From contig CM035354.1 of NCBI GenBank assembly GCA_020137815.1, positions 6,896,015 through 6,960,014 on the forward strand: a stretch of 64,000 nt of DNA, given 5' to 3'. Positions 1-34,060 of the stretch are shown one piece after another (the stretch's first letter is position 1; every line of letters begins with the position of its first letter). The translations under genes and the position numbers were made by a program. The DNA comes from Hormiphora californensis (taxonomy: Eukaryota > Ctenophora > Tentaculata > Cydippida > Pleurobrachiidae). The notes under the pieces were generated by a model, which saw only the letters and a list, made by a program, of their open reading frames with translations, was not told where the DNA came from and searched no databases.

Positions 1-178
1 GATGGCCTAGTCACCCCGAACCTCCCAAATTTAGATGGCCTAGTCACCCCGAACCTCCCAAATTTAGATGGCCTAGTCACCCCGAACCTCCCAAATTTAG
101 ATGGCCTAGTCACCCCAAACCTCCCAAATTTAGATGGCCTAGTCACCCCGAACCTCCCAAATTTAGATGGCCTAGTCG
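1..178. repeat. 33-bp tandem satellite, about 5.3 copies
   Basis: A 33-bp unit beginning GATGGCCTAGTCACCCC and ending CCCAAATTTA repeats head to tail from the first base, with one substitution (CCCCAAAC for CCCCGAAC) in one copy. The array runs off the left edge, so its full size is unknown. A degraded copy of the unit reappears at about 896-932. Confidence 0.95.
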
Positions 179-595
179 CCGACCAACCCAATTCCAGCCG
201 AGTAATATTAGTAGAAGATCCTGCTTTCAGGATGGTATTATAAGAAGCGCTTCATTCCTCCAGGAATAAGCTAGCTTGGTTGCTAATTCGATCTCTCCTC
301 GTTATAGTTACCGTGCCGTGCACGCGGCTATATAACAACTATATGCTCTCTAGGGCGGGGTAAATAAATGGAAGTTAGACTGGCTATTCTCCAATCAGTA
401 TATAATGCAGTGCTATGGAGCTGTAGTGCAAGATTAGCCACACCCACTTAGTAACACAACCATGTGTATATATTTAGTCCCGCTCTAAATAAAAGTTGGT
501 TATTTTTCACAATGAATTGCCCTCCTTGGAGGCGCCGTTCAGACCAGCTCATACCGCCATGCCTCCTCCTCCCACCAGCAGTTGTTTTATCATTT
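179..595. other. Non-coding stretch, nothing recognised
   Basis: Unique-looking AT-rich sequence between the 33-bp satellite and a CT microsatellite. I see no reading frame, RNA or repeat that I can support. Confidence 0.5.
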
Positions 596-624
596 TCTCT
601 CTCTCTCTCTCTATCTCTTCTCTA

Positions 625-717
<93 letters not shown>

Positions 718-718
718 A
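596..718. repeat. (CT)n microsatellite
   Basis: Interrupted CT dinucleotide run. The Ser/Leu-only reading frames through it are repeat artefacts. Confidence 0.95.
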
Positions 719-879
719 TCGATTAATAATATATCTGGCTCAGGATTTGCAGATTTACAGTAGCTAACATGTCTTGGGATATATAGTGAACGCTGGGCCG
801 GTAATTCTTCACTTAACATTAACAACGGCAGTACCCAAACAGTGCTAGAGAGAGGAGATTAGGAGAAGAGGAGATAGAC

Positions 880-1340
880 AAATCCCAAAAATTTTGATGG
901 CCTGTCAAACCCGAACCCTCCCCCAAATTTAGGGATGGGGGGTGGGCCCGGACCCCCAAAAAAATTAAACCGAGGAAAAAAAATTATTTTAAAAAAAAAA
1001 GGGAAAGGGAGATTTATTAAAAAAACCCCTTTTCCCCAAAGGAATATTTAGCGGGAAAAAAATTTTTTTATAACCCCGGGGGCCGAAACCATTAAATGCC
1101 CTCTAAAAAAGGAAAACGGGGTTTTAAAAAATAAAAAACATTCCTGGGGCGGGTGCAATTTAAAAAAAACCCCAAAAAAACCCCCCTTTTGGGGTTTTAA
1201 AGGGTTCCCCCCGAAATCCCCTTTTACCACAAAACCCCCCCTTCCCCCCTCACCCCCTTTTTTTGGGGGGGGAAATTTCCTATGTTGTTTTCTTTCCCCC
1301 CCCCCACGAAAATAAGGTTAATTTGCTTTTCTGCTAAAGC
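880..1340. other. Homopolymer-laden stretch, probable low-quality consensus
   Basis: Runs of A, T, G and C of 4 to 10 bases follow one another with little else, unlike any other part of the window. The stretch opens with a corrupted copy of the 33-bp satellite. It ends in a corrupted copy of 786-860: the series CTGGGCC, CATTAACAA, GGCAG recurs with added and lost bases at about 1352-1390. This pattern suits noisy read consensus better than real sequence. Confidence 0.6.
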
Positions 1341-1384
1341 GGGGAAAGTGAAGCTGGGCCCGGAACTTATTACATTAACAAGGG

Positions 1385-1645
1385 CAGACCCCAGGAGAAA
1401 GGAAATAGAAAAGGGAAGAAGAAAAAAAGAGAAGAGGAGAGAAGAGGAGAGAAGGGAAGGGGAGAGGGGGAGGAGAGAAAGGAAGGGGGAAAAGGAGGGA
1501 AGGAGGAGAGAGTAAGGGAAAGAGAGAGAGAGAGAGAGGGAGAAGGAGAGAAGAGAGGAGGAGAGAGAGAAGAGGGGGATAAAAGGAGGGAGAGGAAAAA
1601 GGAAGAGAAGCAAAGGAAGGAAGAGGAGGAGGAAAGGAGAGAGAG

Positions 1646-1678
<33 letters not shown>

Positions 1679-1710
1679 TGGGAGAGAGAGAGGGTGAGAG
1701 AGAGAGAGAG
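1385..1710. repeat. Purine-rich (GA/GGA) low-complexity tract
   Basis: More than 300 bases almost wholly of A and G on the + strand, ending in pure GA runs. No coding signal. Confidence 0.9.
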
Positions 1711-2129
1711 CACCACTGTCACAACCACTGATGACTCCTCCCATTGTAGTCTCGGTGGTGCCTCGCGTTCACGCCCACTCTGATTTGTGTTTTCACCGGC
1801 CTGTAAATATGGGGGTTGAATTGTTGGCTTGTTGGCTGAAGAGACTCCTGGACTCCAGGCATGCGGCCTGGTGCGGGTAGCTTCTCACGCGTGGTATATT
1901 GACTAGTATCACGTGATCTTATACCAGCACGTCAGGTGACAGATTGTTCAAGGTTCCCCCTCACTTTTTAGAGTACTATTTGTCACACTTGGATCACCCC
2001 TCTTCAAATGATTGCGTGCGTGAAATGATGTTGTTGTTAGAATTTGTGATGTGATTCTAATCACGGAGAGCGGTTTGTTCCCTCTTGTCGCTCTCTCTCT
2101 TGAGATCTGCTCCCGTTCAATCTTGAGGG

Positions 2130-2199
2130 TTAAGAGAGAGAGAGAGAGTAGGAAGAAGAAGGGAAAAAAGAGGGGGAAGGAGAGAGAGGAGAGAGGAAG

Positions 2200-2238
<39 letters not shown>
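2130..2238. repeat. (GA)n microsatellite
   Basis: GA-rich tract ending in a long pure GA run, lying roughly 260-365 bases upstream of the zinc-finger start codon. Confidence 0.9.
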
Positions 2239-2241
<3 letters not shown>

Positions 2242-2292
2242 AGAACCACCAGCCTACTAGCTCTCTCTAGTTGTGCGCGGCGGCAATATGCC

Positions 2293-2336
2293 CACGTGCG
2301 GCGTGTGTCACGTGACATTGCGTATTATACCACGTG
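2293..2336. promoter_or_regulatory. Cluster of three CACGTG E-boxes upstream of the zinc-finger gene
   Basis: Perfect CACGTG palindromes lie at 2293-2298, 2309-2314 and 2331-2336; the last two have the extended form CACGTGAC. They sit 160-200 bases before the start codon at 2495. Such boxes bind bHLH or bHLH-zipper dimers (USF, MITF/TFE or Myc/Max classes). Three in 44 bases just upstream of a first coding exon suggests a promoter-proximal element; binding is inferred. Confidence 0.5.
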
Positions 2337-2494
2337 ACACAACCCGTCTCAGCTAGTGTGCTGCAGGTCCCAACCATTCATTTTCTCAGTTTATCGTTAT
2401 GGTTTTGTCAACAACAACAACAACCATTGGGCTGTGCCCTCCCCCTCCTCCACCTCCCCTCCTTGGTTTGGGATAGATTTTTGGGGGAGGCAAG

Positions 2495-15266
<12,772 letters not shown>

Positions 15267-16996
15267 GCTGATAAAATGTGATCTTGGAAAGATTGCTGAA
15301 GATAAGCGGATGAGAGAAACGCGAAAAAGATGGCGGATGAGATACGACAATTTGAAATTGAGAAAGTTACATTGGACGATGATTTAAAGTTAGATACATC
15401 TTTGTGGTATTAGAGGTTAGAGTTTTTTAGTTTTCTTGATCCAGAGAGTGAGATATTGCTTGACGCTGGATATTATTAGCAGATTTTAGCAATTTTTACA
15501 ACTGTCCATTTTGAGCGTGCGAGAAATGATTGATTTTCCAGATTGTGTGAAATTATCAGTTCCTTGTGTGACTTGGAGTACCAGTCGGTCAGAGACAATT
15601 TGAGAGTGTGTTTTAAACAGCCCGTTGGACGGATTTGTCGTGTGAGAACTGTATTGCTGCCATGAGAGTGAGAACTGGAAGTGAATCTGTGAACAAGCCC
15701 CTCTGAAGCCTGTGTAATTCTTTTAGTGATTAGTGATTACCCAGCTTATTCCTGTCTGGTGGTGCCAGAGCCCCATTTGATTCTGACAGTGCGCTCAGAT
15801 GGGGTCGGCGGCGCCAGACAGCAGCTAATTATTGGATGTCTGTGAATATCTAGCTACAATTTCTGGTTAGTCATTCACAAGATACACGCCTGTAGAAATC
15901 TGTAAATTGTTAAAAAGCTGAAAATTTGTTGTATTGTTCCTCTGTTTACATCCCCATTAATCACTGCGTATTAATTGTATGAATGCTTTCCTGATCCTGG
16001 GCACTGGGTCATTCACTTTGGTGGCCTATTGTATGGCCATTATAGTGAACTTCGTTATCTTGTTTATCGGCTTCATTATGAACAATTGAGTCATGAAGTG
16101 AAATGTGAATGACGGATCGGGCCGATGACCGACCCAAACTGCCCTGACCCCTGCAAAACCCACCCGGTCTTGAAATATGGTATCCAGTTGGCGCGCGGAC
16201 TGTTTTGGTTCGCGCGAAGTAGATCACCACTATGTTATCGCGCGTTACAATTATCAAGCAACTTAGGTTCCTAAACCAGCAACCTGATGTCCCTGATGAT
16301 CTCATACATGATAGCCTGATGATCTCATAGTCTCTTTCGACTTTTAAGTTTCCACTTTCCGCCTTTAAATTATAGCCGATCAATTTTAAGGAGAGATTGT
16401 GGCAGAGAATAATTTATCGGCTATTTAGTTTTGTAGAAAAACACGGTTTTCATCATTAAACAGTCAATTTTAAAGATTAAATCACCAGCATACTAAATAA
16501 ACATAAACAACTTTTCAAAAAGGATGTAAACTGTCCAGCGACTAAAAAAGGGTGTGTAAAACAATGAGTTCTTAGTTACAATTGAACACGGAAACAATTA
16601 AAGATTAAAAGGTGCAGTTTGTTTTTGTAAGACACTAATTTGTGTGTCCTGAACTTGTAGAAATTGTTCGGTTAGCAGGAACTGACCGACACAAGTAAAC
16701 AACCAATCAGAACTCGTTATTTAGGTCACGTGACTGTTTATCAGCCAATCAGGGACCAGTATTTCCTAATTCAAGTCGGTTCCTGTCGTTTAGCATCTTA
16801 TTTCTTCCTCCACCCTGAGAATAGTTCCTTACTTCTCCAGCTATTGACATACGAGTTGAGGAACGTCTCACAAGCCGTGTCAAGGACCGCCAAATCTGGG
16901 AAAGATAGATATGGGTTAAAATAACTTGCACAATATCTCCAAACTTTTAAATCTCCAGGCATAGATCATATTTTCAGATCAGCTATCAGGACCTAC
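15267..16996. other. 3' flank of the zinc-finger gene, no further gene seen
   Basis: Non-repetitive sequence after the TGA at 15264-15266. It presumably starts with the 3' UTR. A minus frame at 16009-16383 has no domain, splice support or coding character that I recognise. Confidence 0.6.
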
Positions 16997-17877
16997 TAAC
17001 GTGTTGGGCAAAAAAAATGTCCCCCCTAGACTAGCATAGTTCCAGATATCGTAGAGCTCTAAAATTTTACACAGTTACTCTATGGGACAAATAAATAAGT
17101 TCCACAAAATTTCAGACTTTTAGCTCAAAGTTCATTTTTTTGATCGGAATGAACATTGTTATTCATTCCAAAAAACATGATTTTTCGGTCCAGAAGCCAA
17201 GCAATTGTCTTTGGCTCTCGATTTTCTTTCAAATGCGACCAAGAAAAGCCAAAACGGACAACCACAAGGCACACAGTGGTCATGTTTCTGACAGTTAGTC
17301 AGGTCATGTGATCCCCATCGAATCGTGAGTTGCTAATCAGGCTTAGTGGGGAAGAATCACGTATCACAGTCGCTAATGAGGGATGTGTATCGAAAAAGCG
17401 ACATGTGATTCGGGAGCACTTGGGTAAAGAGGCCACTTGTTAATGAGCTTCGGATCTCATGACCAATAGTCATCGTCATCCCTCATTAGCAGCTGTGATA
17501 CGTGATTCTCCACCATTAAGCCTGATTAGCAATTCTGAATAAATTACACGATTCGGTGGGGATCACATGACCTGACTAACTGTCAGAAACATGACCACTG
17601 TGTGCCTTGTGGTTGTCCGTTTTGGCTTTTCTTGGTCGCATTTGAAAGAAAATCGAGAGCCAAAGACAATTGCTTGGCTTCTGGACCGAAAAATCATGTT
17701 TTTTGGAATGAATAACAATGTTCATTCCGATCAAAAAAATGAACTTTGAGCTAAAAGTCTGAAATTTTGTGGAACTTATTTATTTGTCCCATAGAGTAAC
17801 TGTGTAAAATTTTAGAGCTCTACGATATCTGGAACTATGCTAGTCTAGGGGGGACATTTTTTTTGCCCAACACGTTA
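16997..17877. mobile_element. 880-bp foldback element with TA target duplication
   Basis: Left arm about 16997-17385 is the reverse complement of right arm about 17477-17877, with some indels and a spacer of about 90 bases. Ends are TAACGTGTTGGGC and GCCCAACACGTTA, flanked symmetrically by TA. No reading frame for a transposase is present, so it would be non-autonomous, of Tc1/mariner-like habit. It ends 99 bases before the stop codon of the convergent VIT/VWA gene. Confidence 0.88.
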
Positions 17878-17975
17878 GCTACATACAGCATTTAGTTTGA
17901 AACAGCTAGTTATTTCAAACGAAATAGATTAGTAATGTGTGAGAAGTGAAGTTAGTTTTCGATCTCATATTGTCA

Positions 17976-23994
<6,019 letters not shown>

Positions 23995-24431
23995 TGCTAA
24001 ATGTCGCTGCAGACAAATCTTGGGTTTAAAATATATCGCTACGTAAACATAACTTATATATCGCTTAGGAAGGAAAATGCTAGGGGATAAGTTGAAATCA
24101 AACTTCCCTTTATCAGATCATACAAAATGAATGCAACGATATAACTGTTATGCGAAGCAAGGATAGTAACGTATTATCTATTTAATTCAAGTAATATCAG
24201 CAGTCCCAAAGTCAATTTGAGCGACTGGGTATTAACAAATGGTACATTCCGGCACCCAGGATGAAAAATAACCGCATCCAACGAATTTTGAGAGGGCTGT
24301 TCCCCCAACTCCAGCAAGAAGGTGAAAGAATAGGACGTACATGGCAGCCACACGGGCAATATCCTTGTGATCAGCTATGTGATGGGTAAACAGTATTCGA
24401 CGGGTTGCTAAGCAAACATCGCGGGGAAGTG

Positions 24432-24835
24432 TTATTTTGGTGCATCTTGGCCTGGTTTGGGTGTTGACTCTGCTGCGTTCAACTTTTCTAATCGGGCCCT
24501 AGGGAAATATCTTTATTAGCAAGAGGAATCAATAATCATATTGGCGTTCACAAGACTAACTTTCTCAGCTCTTCTTGGGTTAGTGGCTTTTTCTTGTTGA
24601 ATCCCTCCAAAACACGAGGCGTGGAGTTTCTATTTTTGTTGTACTTAGGCTCCTCCCTTATTATCTGTAATCAAGGATTCACAAAAAAGTTTATAGAATG
24701 GTAACAAGAGGGACTATGAAGTATGAGGGTAAAAAATATTGTGCTTGAAAGTAGAATTTGAAAACCCACCTGTTCCCTGGCGGCAGCACGTGGGTTTTCA
24801 GGTCGAGATGACCCTACTGTCCTAGCTCTTGACAT
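24432..24835 (-). CDS. Small basic protein of 78 residues, three exons, family not recognised
   Basis: Exons 24835-24770, 24664-24561 and 24498-24432, all GT-AG, total exactly 79 codons including TAA. The product starts MSRARTVGSSRPENPRAAA, contains the segment TPRVLEGFNKKKPLTQEEL and is rich in Lys, Arg, Glu, Pro and Asn. It has no signal peptide or membrane segment and looks helical and charged in the middle, as in small scaffold or nuclear factors. I do not recognise its family. It lies head to tail with the VIT/VWA gene, 437 bases upstream of that start codon. The three consistent splice junctions are the main support. Confidence 0.7.
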
Positions 24836-24874
24836 TCTGAACACAATATTAAGCTGTCAAACACTTAAGGCAAC

Positions 24875-27248
24875 GACCTGCCACTTGTAATACGTTTCTC
24901 GATTGTTACTCTTGTCAATTTGGTCTGGAAATGGCATCTCTATTCCCCTTTCTAACTCTACTAATTCACTTTATTCACTTCACAATCCCTTCTGAATGTT
25001 CCCCCAGCAGTCCCTAGCAATTATCAGAGTGATTACGTCTCGTTGTTTTGACCCGTCCCCTCTCTTCAGATAAAATCTCACACTTAGCACTCTTCTCTAT
25101 TCTCTCCCTGTTTCATTCCCATGGCAACGCCTCCAAATGTATCGATCATGTCTTTGGAGATATTACACCACCAGCAGCCACTGTGTGGCGCGCATTTCCG
25201 CTTCAAATGCGCGGCTCAAACAGCTCTGAATCTTCAATTGCAATCCCTGGTTTGATAAAGGAGCACACTGCGGTAATCTGGTACATAACAACTTCATTCG
25301 ACACCTGCCACTTGTAATACGTTTCTCGATTGTTACTCTTGTCAATTTGGTCTGGAAATGGCATCTCTATTCCCCTTTCTAACTCTACTAATTCACTTTA
25401 TTCACTTCACAATCCCTTCTGAATGTTCCCCCAGCAGTCCCTAGCAATTATCAGAGTGATTACGTCTCGTTGTTTTGACCCGTCCCCTCTCTTCAGATAA
25501 AATCTCACACTTAGCACTCTTCTCTATTCTCTCCCTGTTTCATTCCCATGGCAACGCCTCCAAATGTATCGATCATGTCTTTGGAGATATTACACCACCA
25601 GCAGCCACTGTGTGGCGCGCATTTCCGCTTCAAATGCGCGGCTCAAACAGCTCTGAATCTTCAATTGCAATCCCTGGTTTGATAAAGGAGCACACTGCGG
25701 TAATCTGGTACATAACAACTTCATTCGACACCTGCCACTTGTAATACGTTTCTCGATTGTTACTCTTGTCAATTTGGTCTGGAAATGGCATCTCTATTCC
25801 CCTTTCTAACTCTACTAATTCACTTTATTCACTTCACAATCCCTTCTGAATGTTCCCCCAGCAGTCCCTAGCAATTATCAGAGTGATTACGTCTCGTTGT
25901 TTTGACCCGTCCCCTCTCTTCAGATAAAATCTCACACTTAGCACTCTTCTCTATTCTCTCCCTGTTTCATTCCCATGGCAACGCCTCCAAATGTATCGAT
26001 CATGTCTTTGGAGATATTACACCACCAGCAGCCACTGTGTGGCGCGCATTTCCGCTTCAAATGCGCGGCTCAAACAGCTCTGAATCTTCAATTGCAATCC
26101 CTGGTTTGATAAAGGAGCACACTGCGGTAATCTGGTACATAACAACTTCATTCGACACCTGCCACTTGTAATACGTTTCTCGATTGTTACTCTTGTCAAT
26201 TTGGTCTGGAAATGGCATCTCTATTCCCCTTTCTAACTCTACTAATTCACTTTATTCACTTCACAATCCCTTCTGAATGTTCCCCCAGCAGTCCCTAGCA
26301 ATTATCAGAGTGATTACGTCTCGTTGTTTTGACCCGTCCCCTCTCTTCAGATAAAATCTCACACTTAGCACTCTTCTCTATTCTCTCCCTGTTTCATTCC
26401 CATGGCAACGCCTCCAAATGTATCGATCATGTCTTTGGAGATATTACACCACCAGCAGCCACTGTGTGGCGCGCATTTCCGCTTCAAATGCGCGGCTCAA
26501 ACAGCTCTGAATCTTCAAATTGCAATCCCTGGTTTGATAAAGGAGCACACTGCGGTAATCTGGTACATAACAACTTCATTCTACACCTACCACTTGTAAT
26601 ATGTTTCTCGCTTGTTACTCTTGTCAATTTGGTCTGGAAATGGCATCTCTTTTCCCCTTTCTAACTCTACTAATTCACTTTATTCACTTCACAATCCCTT
26701 CTGAATGTTCCCCCAGCAGTCCCTAGCAATTATCAGAGTGATTACGTCTCGTTGTTTTGACCCGTCCCCTCTCTTCAGATAAAATCTCACACTTAGCACT
26801 CTTCTCTATTCTCTCCCTGTTTCATTCCCATGGCAACGCCTCCAAATGTATCGATCATGTCTTTGGAGATATTACACCACCAGCAGCCACTGTGTGGCGC
26901 GCATTTCCGCTTCAAATGCGCGGCTCAAACAGCTCTGAATCTTCAAATTGCAATCCCTGGTTTGATAAAGGAGCACACTGCGGTAATCTGGTAGCATAAC
27001 AACTTCATTCGACACCTGCCACTTGTAATACGTTTCTCGATTGTTACTCTTGTCAATTTGGTCTGGAAATGGCATCTCTATTCCCCTTTCTAACTCTACT
27101 AATTCACTTTATTCACTTCACAATCCCTTCTGAATGTTCCCCCAGCAGTCCCTAGCAATTATCAGAGTGATTACGTCTCGTTGTTTTGACCCGTCCCCTC
27201 TCTTCAGATAAAATCTCACACTTAGCACTCTTCTCTATTCTCTCCCTA
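24875..27248. repeat. 427-bp tandem array, about 5.5 copies
   Basis: Copies of a 427-429-bp unit run from just upstream of the 78-residue gene. Landmarks such as TTGACCCGTCCCCTCTC recur at about 25048, 25475, 25902, 26329, 26757 and 27186. The first copies look identical; later ones differ by one-base insertions and a few substitutions. The last copy breaks off at CTCTCCCT and runs into C-rich sequence. Each unit carries the same 89-residue open frame, a by-product of the repetition with no recognisable domain. Confidence 0.97.
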
Positions 27249-29123
27249 CCTCCCACCCCCTCCGCCCCGCCCCCTCCACCCCCGCCCCACCTCCCCCACC
27301 CCTGCCCTTCCCAATTTAGAGCACTTTGTTACACAGGCCACTACAGCGACAATCCTTGTGTTTTGGTGCACTAAGTCGCTTATCGCGTGTAACAACTAAC
27401 AAATGTTCTTATCTGTCCCATCCGCATAGTATTCTAGAAAAATTTTACAGTCTATTGGTGCTACATTCAGTCCTACCCCTTATCTGTGTTCAATCGTTTT
27501 TGTTTATCTTCATCTCCGACCCACTGGAAATGCATATACCTCTCATCTCATCAACAACAACATCACGGTACCAATCATCCATCAAAATTCTGTAAGTTCA
27601 CCTGTCCGTATTGTCTGTTCACAAATTGTGTAAAGTTTATATTGTGAATGTAATTTACTATTCAAAACACGGTAAACATCGGGATTCCAGACCCAAACTC
27701 AAGAAATTCTCAAAGGCAAAACGTTACCTTGTTCCAGACCAAACTAAACTCAAGACACTCTCAAAGGCAAAACGTTACCTTGTTCCAGACTAAACCAAAC
27801 TCAAGACTATCTCAAAGGCAAAACGTTACCTTGTTCCAGACTCAGAAGCTGACATGACATAAAGCTTGCGTGAGAGTGCCCGAATACAGACCACAAACAG
27901 TTAGAATATCAGAGAAATTTTGTTTGATTTTGGTGTAATTTTGAGCGTGATATTTTAGCTACTATCTTTCATACAGACCACAGACTTTATGACAGGTTGC
28001 AACACCGTTCTGTCGTGCGGCAGAGTTTGGTACGCTATAACCTAGAGCCACACACACACACACTTAAGGCAACTGAAAATACGGACTCCATAAGCCAGAA
28101 TTACACGAAGTAAAGTAGAAAAATAAATTGGCATACGTTGCAGGCCCCTTATAATATAATAAGTTGCGGGGGTGCGCGCATGAGGGGGCTGCAGCGCATT
28201 CCAAAAAAATAAAAAATAACATTTGAAAAAAAATGTTTGAGACCAAAAACATCGAAAGCTAAATTTCGGAAACACCTTCGCGCGGCGCCACAATGCACGC
28301 GCGCTCAATACCCAGCGCGGCTTATGTTTTGCGCGTACCAAAAATGACGCGCCTCAGCGCTGACAAGCTCCGCTAAATATGATCATATTTTCGCCTGAAT
28401 TGAACCCCTCTGCTTCTGGCAAACATTTGTGAACATAACCTATGGTACGCTTGTTTCAGTAACCTGAGCTGCATTGGTTTAACGCGGATGCAGCTTAGGA
28501 TTTTTCATCGTTCAGTCTTCAGATTGCTTTCATCACCAAAGTTCTTTCTTGGCTAAAGCCTAAAAAAATTGTATATATATGGGCCTTTCATGGCCAATGA
28601 AAGAGATAATTCAATTCACCAGTATCTCATTCTCAACTTCCTCTGGATTGTAAAACAGCAATAGAACCAAATTAAAATTGAAAATTACTAGAAACGTTTT
28701 GGTAAAACAGTGCAACATTTAACTCTTTTTCGGATAAAAACAGTTCGTAGTCAGATAGTCTGAGTAACTATATATTAGTCAGGAATTCCCTCATAACTTC
28801 AGGGTTGTCAGATGTCCTGGTCATTTTGATCTCGTAAAATGATCTATATCTCTTTTGACAATGATAATAATAGTATGTACAAATCTTACTCTATCCCCTA
28901 TTCCCTATCGACCTAAGGACAACAATTAACATTTTGTTGCAACAGTTAGTTATAAATGTGAACGTGATTATTGTAGGAACATCTCATGAACGAGTCTTTT
29001 GAAAACCGTCTTTTTATCGGCTAGCACAGCGCCATATCACGATCCGTCTCTGTGTTCCTACATATTTCAACCACTTTATGTTTCTCTCTCTCTCCCACTT
29101 GAGAGTCTGTCAGTTGAGCCGCT
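27249..29123. other. Spacer with a short 50-bp repeat, no gene recognised
   Basis: Begins with a C-rich tract (27249-27310). At about 27690-27840 three copies of a 50-bp unit (CTCAAAGGCAAAACGTTACC and flanks) follow one another. A short CA run lies at 28050-28062. The minus frame at 29021-29299 is a shadow of the last Wnt exon. Nothing else is supportable. Confidence 0.6.
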
Positions 29124-33428
<4,305 letters not shown>

Positions 33429-33879
33429 TTTGAATTGATCGAAGGTGGCTGCAGTGGAGCTCTGTGAGCTTCTTGTGTATTGTGTGGATATGCGGGATGT
33501 TGGGCAGAGCGAGCTGGGGCGGCTTAGAGGAAAAACGTACTATGCAACTAAGCATGCACGGCAATTATCCTGCCCCTATATTATTTATTAAGTGGCTTAA
33601 TTGGAGGAGAGTATGTATCCTGCCGCAGGAGTATCTTAGGACCGATTATATGACACCATGTGATCATAAACCACGTGATCATCATCCTCCTCCTCCTTCT
33701 CCTCCGCGGCTCACGAGAGGTGCACAGAGACAAACAGAGTAAGGGATGAATGAAACGGAGAGGGAGAGAGAGAGAGAGCACTGCTGAGCAGTGTGTGGCT
33801 GGGTGACAAGAAATCATTATACCGAGAACGACTTCCTGGTGCTCTCTTCCCCCTTCTCTCTTTCTCGTTCTCTCCCTCT

Positions 33880-34060
<181 letters not shown>

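Noticed and set aside
1-178. Possible CRISPR-like array
   Set aside because: The 33-bp units abut with no unique spacers; it is a plain satellite in a eukaryotic genome.
25048-27374. A family of repeated 89-residue frames
   Set aside because: Identical frames every 427 bases follow from the tandem DNA repeat. The peptide has no signal, domain or conserved variation pattern.
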